In this document: positions 1 to 5,814 of the stretch, piece by piece
Layout of the letters: every line of letters starts with the position of its first letter
Numbering within the stretch: the first letter of the stretch is position 1
Assembly (NCBI GenBank): GCA_041180785.1
Contig: JBEGQV010000050.1
Span: forward strand, 1 to 5,814
DNA: 5,814 bases
Direction of reading: 5' to 3'
Source of the DNA: Sandaracinomonas sp041180785
GTDB taxonomy: Bacteria > Bacteroidota > Bacteroidia > Cytophagales > Spirosomataceae
Notes under the pieces: model-generated
What the model saw: only the letters and a program-made list of their open reading frames with translations
Told to the model about the DNA's origin: nothing
Database searches by the model: none
Program-made: the position numbers and the translations under genes

Positions 1-167
1 GGATTTTGAAGAGCATGTATGCCTAATCGGAGACCAGGAATTGACTTCGCATCATTTTTTAAGGCATCTGCATTGTTATACGAATGATCACGAATACCGG
101 TAATCCCTTGCAAATTTTGACAAAACAAGGTAAATGGCAACATCAATAGCACGAATAATTTTTTCAT
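1..167 (-). CDS. Exported protein of unknown function, N-terminal fragment (3' end outside window)
   Basis: The first 55 codons of a gene run off the left edge with no stop. The product begins MKKLFVLLMLPFTLFCQN, a signal peptide with two lysines, a hydrophobic core of about 13 residues and a likely cut near FCQ. The Cys at residue 16 is not a good lipobox because the preceding residue is Phe, where Gly, Ala or Ser is expected, so a secreted or periplasmic protein is favoured over a lipoprotein. The mature part visible (GITGIRDHSYNNADALKND, then PGLRLGIHALQN) is too short for me to assign a family. Its start overlaps the DCC gene stop by four bases, so it belongs to the same transcription unit. 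That the frame is a real gene rests on the signal peptide, the overlap and the open frame to the edge. Confidence 0.8.
   Translation of the reverse strand, partial: MKKLFVLLMLPFTLFCQNLQGITGIRDHSYNNADALKNDAKSIPGLRLGIHALQN
164..167 (-). other. ATGA start-stop overlap (DCC protein / exported protein)
   Basis: The ATG of the exported protein overlaps the TGA of the DCC gene by four bases, a classic translational coupling junction. It supports the start chosen for the left-edge gene, since a typical signal peptide begins exactly here. Confidence 0.8.
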
Positions 168-520
168 AATTCACAGGTATTGTTTGAGCCGAACCATTTT
201 TTTCGGTTCTTGGCTACAAAAGAATAAACTTGATCCAACATACTCTTAGGAAAGATTCGAAAAAGCTGTAAAAGAGGCCATGGCTTTTTTAAAGACGATG
301 AAATTTGAAATATCGCTTCCGATTTAATATACATTCCCTTTTCATCGAAAAAAATAATTGAATCAATTCCTTCTAATTCCGAATGTTTTTCAATCAACTT
401 TTTAGCGAAATCACTCGACAACGATTCAAACTGAAATGTTGTTGTACCTGAATTCCTTTTAATCCATTGAACTGCCCAATGACATAAGTTACAAGTTCCA
501 TCATACAACAACAATTTCAT
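164..520 (-). CDS. DCC family (DUF393) protein, putative thiol-disulfide oxidoreductase
   Basis: This small protein of 118 residues begins MKLLLYDGTCNLC, the diagnostic YDGxCxxC motif of the DCC/DUF393 family (PF04134), with cysteines C10 and C13 at the end of the first beta strand as in thioredoxin-like folds. Further family features are IIFFDEKGMYIKSEAI at 55-70, a PWPLL segment at 80-84, and the C-terminal NRKKWFG followed by a Cys near the end (C116). There is no signal peptide or membrane helix, so it should be cytoplasmic. The family is annotated as predicted thiol-disulfide oxidoreductase, but the activity is largely inferred from the motif. I chose the ATG at 520, which shares its A with the upstream TGA (TGATG), over a TTG one codon earlier at 523. 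The stop overlaps the next gene start as ATGA. The protein is complete and of normal family size. Confidence 0.93.
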   Translation of the reverse strand: MKLLLYDGTCNLCHWAVQWIKRNSGTTTFQFESLSSDFAKKLIEKHSELEGIDSIIFFDEKGMYIKSEAIFQISSSLKKPWPLLQLFRIFPKSMLDQVYSFVAKNRKKWFGSNNTCEL

Positions 521-522
521 CA
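518..522 (-). other. TGATG stop-start overlap (DUF1684 / DCC protein)
   Basis: The stop codon TGA of the DUF1684 gene and the ATG of the DCC gene share one base. Such junctions commonly allow terminating ribosomes to reinitiate. The region just upstream has no AGGAGG-like sequence, which fits Bacteroidota and makes reinitiation the likeliest way for this gene to be translated. Confidence 0.8.
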
Positions 523-1401
523 ATAATGGGAAGAATATTTTTCTCCAGCTAAAATTTGAATGGGTAATTTATTTTCTGCCACAGGCAATGGGCAAGTCGC
601 ATAGGGCGTAAAGGTACAAGGTGGATTGTAAGATCGGTTTAAATCCATTATGACCTCATCTCCATTTTTAGGCATATCCACATACAAAAATCTGCCTCCT
701 CCATAGGTTTCGTGCTTGTTACTCGTATCTCCAAATACAATAAACAATTGGTCTCCTTCCTGCGTGGCCAATAGGGCATATTCCTTACCAGCAACATTGA
801 AAACTACTTTCCCAGGCGATTCTTCTTCATAAACTCGACCCGTTACATCCACTATTTTTAGTTTACGACCCTTCGTCGGAACAAATTTGGCCTTTAAAAC
901 CATTGAACTTTGAAACGGAAAATATTCAATCCCTTTGAAATTTTTCACATATTCACTTTCCAAGTCGCGTAAACGAATAGCATATTTTTCGCCTCGTTTA
1001 ATGATAAACCAGCGCAGCGATTGATGAACAAGCACGGGCGACTCTTTCCCTTCTTCAAAAATCAATCCTCCTAAAAACGGAACTCCTTTTACCGTTATAG
1101 TTGCGTTAGAGGGTACATCCTTTAAATAAACCTTTCCCTTTTCTAAATAAATATTTCCCAATTTGCCTACTGAATGTTCTGTCGGAAATTGACAATCATT
1201 TCCATCTGCACCTCCAATGGTATTGTTTCCCTCTTTTAACCAATACAATCCCGCCAAATTTAACCAACCTGTTTCTGAAAGCAAGCTTTTTAGTCTTTTT
1301 GCCTTCCAAATCTCAAATCCAGCCTGATCAAAATTTTGGGCAAATCCTAAACTTGGAAGAAATAATACTAAAGCCAAAAAGGAAATTATAATTCTCTTCA
1401 T
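520..1401 (-). CDS. Secreted DUF1684 family protein of unknown function
   Basis: This is a 293-residue protein with a clear signal peptide (about 1-21, Lys/Arg start, Ile/Leu/Phe core, GFAQ end), so it is exported. It matches the DUF1684 (PF07920) family pattern over most of its length: W32 with the following basic stretch, GWLNLAGLYWLKEG at 45-58, RLRDLES at 143-149, EYFPF at 159-163, TYGGGRFLYVD at 232-242, and the C-terminal block DLNRSYNPPC (253-262 region) plus YATCPLP and ENKLPIQILAGEK. The C-terminal cysteines lie nine residues apart within this conserved block; one further Cys is at residue 70. Length is normal for the family and no break is visible. No biochemical activity is established for the family to my knowledge, so no function is assigned. 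The ATG at 1401 sits 1 nt after the peptidase TAA (TAAAATG), strongly suggesting co-translation with it; its own TGA overlaps the next start. No Shine-Dalgarno-like sequence decides the start, but the signal peptide begins right at this Met. Confidence 0.92.
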   Translation of the reverse strand: MKRIIISFLALVLFLPSLGFAQNFDQAGFEIWKAKRLKSLLSETGWLNLAGLYWLKEGNNTIGGADGNDCQFPTEHSVGKLGNIYLEKGKVYLKDVPSNATITVKGVPFLGGLIFEEGKESPVLVHQSLRWFIIKRGEKYAIRLRDLESEYVKNFKGIEYFPFQSSMVLKAKFVPTKGRKLKIVDVTGRVYEEESPGKVVFNVAGKEYALLATQEGDQLFIVFGDTSNKHETYGGGRFLYVDMPKNGDEVIMDLNRSYNPPCTFTPYATCPLPVAENKLPIQILAGEKYSSHY

Positions 1402-1402
1402 T

Positions 1403-3595
1403 TTAATTAATTAAATAATTCGACAACTGTTTAATTGATTGAGCAACCTGATGAATTTGTTCTTGCGCCTCATCAAATTGTTTTTGTTCAATGGCCTCAC
1501 GAACACCTGGAACGGTTTTCACGCCATAACCTGTGTAGAATCCAGGAGCATAAAGCGTATGTTTATACCAAGGGCGTCGAGGTAAGCCTTTTGCATTCAA
1601 TAATTGTTGCTCTGCTTGATATAATTTCACATTTAATGCTTGCAAGGCTGGTCCTTGAAGAGAGGCTTTTTTCCCTTCTACCATTTTTGCAGCCTCTTCC
1701 AAGGAAGTCAAAGCGTTTAAAACTGGGGAAAAATCTAAATATGGTACTGATTTTTCCAATTTAGGTACTTCATTTTTTTCTCGTGGATCGGCAGCTAATA
1801 CATATGCTTTAGAAACAATCAACTCATTTTGTGCTTTTGCCTTATCTCTTTGCTGCTCGACTAATTCTTGCAATTCCCCAACATATCCTTTAATCGTATG
1901 ATGTAAACTTGTAAAATCAAATGGCAAGACATCTGAATCCGCTAATCGAAGCGCTGCTCTTCCGGCAGTTTGAGCTAAGGTGACACCATATACAAAATCA
2001 GGATCTTTGAATCGAGCATAATGGTCATAGGAATCAAAAATTGAATGGTATTCTCCACCTTCATCTTCTCCACCAAAACCAATATTTAACGATGGTATGC
2101 CAATGTGTTGTATAAAAGAGGAATAATCGGAACCGGAACCCATTGCTCCCAGGCGAATGCTCTGCTGTTTTAATGCGTCCATTTTGGCCTTTGGAGAGGC
2201 GGCGTTTACCGCCTGATGAGCTCGTGCTCTTTCAAAAACACTTACGTTGGTTTGTGGATCAATAACCGCTTTTGCTACATCACTCATCAATGGAATGAAA
2301 GCATGCGAACCTTGTGCTTCCAAAAATCCACGTGCATTACCATCCGAATTGATATAGGCAACTGCCTTTTGCTTTAATTCAACTTGGTGATCCTCCACCC
2401 ATTCAGTTGAGCCCATTAATCCAGGTTCCTCAGCATCCCAGGCACAATACACTAAAGTTCTTTTGGGTTTCCAACCTGTTTTGAGTAATTGTCCAATTGA
2501 AATTGCCTCTTCCAATTCAGCAGCCAAGCCAGAAATTGGATCATTGGCTCCATTCACCCAGGCATCGTGGTGATTTCCACGAATCACCCATTGATCTGGA
2601 AATTCAGATCCTTTAATGGTGGCAATCACATTTTGTGCATCGGTGATTTTCCAATCAAATTTCAAATTCAAATGAACCGTGGAAACGGAAGGACCAAAAT
2701 GATAGGTAAAAGGCAAAGCTCCAGCCCAAGATTTTGGCACAACTGCCCCGGCTAAATCCTTTAACAAAGGTGCTGCATCATGGTAGGAAATAGGTAACAC
2801 TGGAATTTTTAGAAGATTTTCTGCGACTTCATGCTTCACTCGCTCAACCCCTTCTTTTGAACCTTTAAACGGTGTACTTGGGTCGCCCGGATACACCACC
2901 ATGTCCATGATGGAGCCTCGTTGAACCATGTATTCATTTTTAAACGCTCCCTTGGGATATACATCTCCTGCTACATAGCCATCATCAATCGGGTCAGAAT
3001 AAATCAAACACCCAATGGCTCCGTGCTCTTGAGCTACTTTAGGTTTTATTCCTCTCCAACTTCTTCCATATTTGGCAATAACAATTTTACCTTTTACATC
3101 AATTCCTTGTTTTGCCAATTCTATATAATCTTCGGGTAAACCATAATTGACAAAAACCAACTGTCCTCTCACATCGCCATCAGCACTCCAAGCATTATAA
3201 GGAGGTAATTGATCCGCCTGTCCGGAGGTTGCATCTTCTTTTAAAGGCAGTTCTTTTAAGACAGCTTTGAAATTGGTAAGTCCCGACATTTCCAATTGTC
3301 GAACTTGAGGAGTTGGAAAAAGCAATTGATAGGTTTCTATCTTGGTTTCCCAACCGTTTTCTTTAAAAATCTTCTCGACTTCAGATATAATTTTTTTCGA
3401 GCCAACGGATCCCACATGATGTGGCACAGATGATAACAATTTGATGTGCTCTCCTACACGCTTAGCGCTCATGTTTGCATCAAATTGCTTTTCAAGAGAT
3501 TCCTGTTTGGCTGATAGTTTATTAACATGTTGTTGACCAAATGTAAGCGACGATGCTAATAAATAAAATATTCCTGATATATATAATTTAGTCAT
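1403..3595 (-). CDS. Secreted M28 zinc metallopeptidase, glutamate carboxypeptidase II-like (PA + M28 + TFR-dimer domains)
   Basis: This 730-residue exopeptidase is close to the length of human GCPII (750) and collinear with it. Residues 1-20 form a signal peptide ending TLTFG-like before QQ, so the enzyme acts in the periplasm or outside. A PA domain spans about 120-275 (GKIVIAKYG, IYSDPIDDG, VQRG). The M28 domain spans about 320-555 and has the full di-zinc set by alignment with GCPII: H342, D352, E390, D418 and H517, with E389 as general base (AWDAEEPG). D344 (HHDAW) matches the conserved Asp after the first His. E398, E401 and T241 match GCPII calcium ligands. A TFR-type dimerisation domain fills about 600-725 (PWYKHTLYAPG). 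The enzyme is therefore predicted active. Glutamate-pocket residues are only partly kept: R181 and Y690 are present, but N257 and K699 of GCPII are S228 and G689 here, so strict glutamate carboxypeptidase activity is doubtful. It could equally be an aminopeptidase or dipeptidase. The next gene starts 1 nt after its TAA. Confidence 0.96.
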   Translation of the reverse strand: MTKLYISGIFYLLASSLTFGQQHVNKLSAKQESLEKQFDANMSAKRVGEHIKLLSSVPHHVGSVGSKKIISEVEKIFKENGWETKIETYQLLFPTPQVRQLEMSGLTNFKAVLKELPLKEDATSGQADQLPPYNAWSADGDVRGQLVFVNYGLPEDYIELAKQGIDVKGKIVIAKYGRSWRGIKPKVAQEHGAIGCLIYSDPIDDGYVAGDVYPKGAFKNEYMVQRGSIMDMVVYPGDPSTPFKGSKEGVERVKHEVAENLLKIPVLPISYHDAAPLLKDLAGAVVPKSWAGALPFTYHFGPSVSTVHLNLKFDWKITDAQNVIATIKGSEFPDQWVIRGNHHDAWVNGANDPISGLAAELEEAISIGQLLKTGWKPKRTLVYCAWDAEEPGLMGSTEWVEDHQVELKQKAVAYINSDGNARGFLEAQGSHAFIPLMSDVAKAVIDPQTNVSVFERARAHQAVNAASPKAKMDALKQQSIRLGAMGSGSDYSSFIQHIGIPSLNIGFGGEDEGGEYHSIFDSYDHYARFKDPDFVYGVTLAQTAGRAALRLADSDVLPFDFTSLHHTIKGYVGELQELVEQQRDKAKAQNELIVSKAYVLAADPREKNEVPKLEKSVPYLDFSPVLNALTSLEEAAKMVEGKKASLQGPALQALNVKLYQAEQQLLNAKGLPRRPWYKHTLYAPGFYTGYGVKTVPGVREAIEQKQFDEAQEQIHQVAQSIKQLSNYLIN

Positions 3596-3625
3596 GATGA
3601 ATAGGTTGATTCAACACTCAAATTA
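3596..3625 (-). other. Short intergenic spacer between receptor and peptidase genes
   Basis: Only 30 nt separate the receptor stop from the peptidase ATG. On the coding strand the spacer starts with an extra in-frame TAA directly after the TGA stop. It contains a short symmetric GTTGA-T-TCAAC element (3605-3615) whose 1-nt centre is too tight for a hairpin. There is no GC-rich stem with a T-run, and no match to the Bacteroidota -33/-7 promoter consensus in the correct register. I infer read-through transcription from receptor into peptidase. Confidence 0.6.
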
Positions 3626-5814
3626 TCAAATTTTTCTGGAAAAGCCTATGCGCACCACCTGAGTTTCATAATAATCTTTGGAAGTATATTTTAAATCGCC
3701 ACTTTGAATTGTTTTAGAAATGACCATAGTATTGAACAAATCTGTCGCATTGAGAAATACCTCATTTTTCCCTTTTGAAAACTTCTTGCTCAATCCCAAA
3801 TCCATTCCATATCGTTCCTCAATTCTACCTTGTGGAATTAAATCCGGTGCCAAATAAGAAACAGATGCCTGCACATCCCAACCATTGGCTTTGAAAAATG
3901 TATTCAATTTCAAACTTCCTGAATTAATTTGCTGTTGCATATTTTGAACGGTTCCAACTCGTGGATACACGTAATTTGCTACAAATGCATCAAAGGTATT
4001 TTGGTAAAAATTTACATTAACATTGTATCTGAAATTTGGACTTACCGTTTCTGCATAAAACCATTCCGTACCTCGAACACTACTCAATCCTGCATTTTGC
4101 ATTATGTTGAAAACAGTATAACTGGATTGATCTGTCACAGCAATTCGCGTAATGGTTCCATTAGTCACCCGTTGATACAGGGCGCCATATAAATACCCTT
4201 TTTCTAAATTCTTTTTGAATCCCAATTCTACATTATTGGTGTATTGAGGTTTTAAGGCTGGATTTCCAACCTTCACAATTTCTGCATCGTCGTATTTGGG
4301 GAAAACACGAATATCTAATTCGGCAGGACGGTCTACACGACGATTAAAATTCAGTTGAATTTTATCGCCATTTTCAAGTTTGAAGCCTAATTTGAAATTC
4401 GGAAATGGCTGAAAATATTCATAGCCATCTGTTTTATAGGCTTTGTTATTGGGATCCACCGCATATTGTACATTCACATATTCCATACGAAGTCCCGCTT
4501 CTATTTCTAACTTTTTAGTATCAATTAAATAATTCAAATAAGCTGCAGGGATGGTTTCCTTATAATTGGCCCAACCCCCTGCACCCATATCGAAAGGGGT
4601 GTGTACTCCTGGGTGAAAAATCATATTGGTTGGAATGAATCGATACCTGGTTTTTAAGCCCGACTCCAGTTTTCCGAATTGCAGAGGCTTTTGAAAATCC
4701 ACATTTAAATCAAATACATTTTCATCAGATAATAATTTAAAATCATTTTGATCCGTGTAAGTAGGATTTATATCTGTAAAAAAATATTTTTCATCTTCTT
4801 GGTGCCAGGTATAATTAAAGGCAATATTTAATACCTGACCAGGTTTTGCATAACTGTGTTTAAACATGTTTGTGGCTGTAAGGGTTGTCTTTAATTCGTC
4901 TTCCAAAAACTGCCACAGTCGTCTACGAGTCGACAAATCTCTGTTGAAAAAAGGCTCGTCTCCATCGTCTAATATTTTTTCCGAACTAAATAAAATCGAA
5001 TGAGAAAAGGTATTTTGGTCATTTATTTTCCAATCCAAGCCTGCTATGGCCGTTCCTATTTCAGTTCTACGATTACGTTTAATTTGCTGTTGAACCACAT
5101 CTCCATTTGCGTAATTTCGGGTAATGAATTCATTTTTATTTAGGGTAGGATTATGGTAATAATCACCTTGAAAATAGATTTGATAAGTGTCGGTTTTTTT
5201 ACTTAAACTCAAAGATGGATTGAGTTTCAAGGTTGCTTGAAACTGTGGACGAATGCTTGGCAAATTTCCCATTTTTTCCCAAATAGCTCCTGCACCGCTG
5301 ACCATTTGCATTTTTCCATTGAAGCCTGTTGATGTACTTTTTTTGAAAATAATATTGACAACGCCTGCATTTCCGTTGGCATCGTATTTTGCAGAAGGAT
5401 TATTGATGATCTCAATTTTTTCAATGGATGAAGCTGGAATATTATCTAAACCCGATTGACTGGAAAATCCAGTTAAAGCAGTTTGTTGACCATTGACCAA
5501 CACCGCCACATTTGAACTTCCTCGAATATTCAGTTTCCCGTCTTGAACAGTTACGCCAGGCAAAGTATTTAAAACCTGTAAAACCGATCCACCTATCTGA
5601 CTTTTCAAATCTCCTGCCGAAAATGTTTTTTTGTCTAATTTAGCATCTACATCATCTTTTTTAGCAAGTACTTTTATTTCTTCCAACACTAGGACATTGG
5701 GTGTCAATTGAACTATTCCTAAATCCAAATAATTACTTAATGCTCCAACGAAAACACTTTTATCTAGTTTCTCATACCCCACACTTGAAAAAGTGAACAT
5801 ATACTCCCCTGGCA
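3626..5814 (-). CDS. TonB-dependent outer-membrane receptor, OMP_b-brl_3 type (5' end outside window)
   Basis: This is an outer-membrane beta-barrel of the TonB-dependent receptor superfamily, expected to take up a ligand using TonB energy. The reading frame stays open to the right edge (P-G-E-Y precedes the first visible Met at 5800), so that Met is internal and the true start lies beyond the window. Numbering from it, residues 1-45 are the end of a carboxypeptidase-regulatory-like beta-sandwich (FTFSSVGYEK, then LEEIKV). Residues 57-153 are the plug, with LNTLPGVTV, NIRGSSNVAVLVNG and NNPSAKYDANGNAGVVNI. The remainder is the barrel, with the family hallmarks RRVDRP at 487-492, GNPALKPQ at 512-519 followed by NNVELGF, and a late NATDLFNT at 684-691. 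The chain ends GFSRKI, followed by tandem in-frame stops TGA TAA. No SusD-like gene follows, so this is not a classical SusCD pair. The ligand cannot be told from sequence; the peptidase downstream makes a peptide-like substrate a reasonable guess only. Family assignment is secure. Confidence 0.95.
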   Translation of the reverse strand, partial: PGEYMFTFSSVGYEKLDKSVFVGALSNYLDLGIVQLTPNVLVLEEIKVLAKKDDVDAKLDKKTFSAGDLKSQIGGSVLQVLNTLPGVTVQDGKLNIRGSSNVAVLVNGQQTALTGFSSQSGLDNIPASSIEKIEIINNPSAKYDANGNAGVVNIIFKKSTSTGFNGKMQMVSGAGAIWEKMGNLPSIRPQFQATLKLNPSLSLSKKTDTYQIYFQGDYYHNPTLNKNEFITRNYANGDVVQQQIKRNRRTEIGTAIAGLDWKINDQNTFSHSILFSSEKILDDGDEPFFNRDLSTRRRLWQFLEDELKTTLTATNMFKHSYAKPGQVLNIAFNYTWHQEDEKYFFTDINPTYTDQNDFKLLSDENVFDLNVDFQKPLQFGKLESGLKTRYRFIPTNMIFHPGVHTPFDMGAGGWANYKETIPAAYLNYLIDTKKLEIEAGLRMEYVNVQYAVDPNNKAYKTDGYEYFQPFPNFKLGFKLENGDKIQLNFNRRVDRPAELDIRVFPKYDDAEIVKVGNPALKPQYTNNVELGFKKNLEKGYLYGALYQRVTNGTITRIAVTDQSSYTVFNIMQNAGLSSVRGTEWFYAETVSPNFRYNVNVNFYQNTFDAFVANYVYPRVGTVQNMQQQINSGSLKLNTFFKANGWDVQASVSYLAPDLIPQGRIEERYGMDLGLSKKFSKGKNEVFLNATDLFNTMVISKTIQSGDLKYTSKDYYETQVVRIGFSRKI

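Noticed and set aside
118..167. Lipoprotein signal in the left-edge exported protein (Cys at residue 16)
   Set aside because: The lipobox would be T-L-F-C; Phe directly before the Cys is a poor fit, so ordinary signal-peptide cleavage is more likely.
1435..1764. Plus-strand open frame of 109 codons
   Set aside because: It is antisense to the TFR-dimerisation domain of the peptidase, with low-complexity composition and no family resemblance.
2567..3139. Two plus-strand open frames of 62 and 72 codons
   Set aside because: They are antisense to the PA and M28 domains, which are clearly the coding sense; no motif or supporting context.
3605..3615. GTTGA-T-TCAAC inverted repeat as operator or terminator
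   Set aside because: The arms are 5 nt with a 1-nt centre, which cannot form a stable hairpin, there is no T-run, and such a short symmetry is expected by chance.
3596..3635. Possible promoter with a TAATTTG element just after the receptor stop
   Set aside because: The Bacteroidota -7 consensus TAnnTTTG needs two bases between TA and TTTG; here there is one, and no well-placed -33 TTG element was convincing.
3929..4192. Plus-strand open frame of 87 codons
   Set aside because: It is antisense to the conserved receptor barrel and has a Cys/Ile/His-rich composition typical of reverse-frame noise.
5227..5459. Open frames of 65-68 codons on both strands inside the receptor plug region
   Set aside because: They overlap a strongly conserved plug domain in another frame and have no recognisable motif or start context; they are shadows.
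5798..5800. ATG at 5800 as the start of the receptor gene
   Set aside because: The frame continues upstream as P-G-E-Y into a typical carboxypeptidase-regulatory-like strand, and there is no signal peptide after this Met.

Overview
The window looks like Bacteroidota (Flavobacteriia/Cytophagia-type) chromosome. It is AT-rich, junctions show no Shine-Dalgarno-like sequence, several products carry Bacteroidota-style N-termini ending in 'FAQ', 'FGQQ' or 'FCQN', and the largest gene is a TonB-dependent receptor of the OMP_b-brl_3 type with a carboxypeptidase-regulatory-like N-terminus. Genus cannot be resolved from sequence alone.

All five supported genes lie on the minus strand, so transcription runs from the right edge to the left edge. 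In order they are: (1) a TonB-dependent outer-membrane receptor whose N-terminus is cut by the right edge (3626-5814); (2) a complete secreted M28 metallopeptidase with the PA / peptidase / TFR-dimer layout of glutamate carboxypeptidase II (1403-3595); (3) a complete secreted DUF1684 protein (520-1401); (4) a small cytoplasmic DCC-family (DUF393) protein with a CxxC motif (164-520); (5) the first 55 codons of an unidentified exported protein cut by the left edge (1-167).

The last four genes are extremely compact: TAA-A-ATG (1-nt gap), TGATG (1-nt overlap) and ATGA (4-nt overlap). Only 30 nt separate the receptor from the peptidase. There is no visible terminator or convincing promoter anywhere in the window, so the block is most simply read as one polycistronic unit. 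A plausible but unproven reading is an envelope module: the receptor imports an oligopeptide-like or other ligand across the outer membrane, the peptidase trims peptides in the periplasm or outside the cell, and DUF1684 and the DCC protein have unknown accessory roles. No SusD-like partner, transposase, tRNA, rRNA, CRISPR or repeat array was seen. Most of the window is ordinary. The most informative details are the altered substrate pocket of the GCPII-like peptidase and the tight coupling of two functionally uncharacterised families to it.
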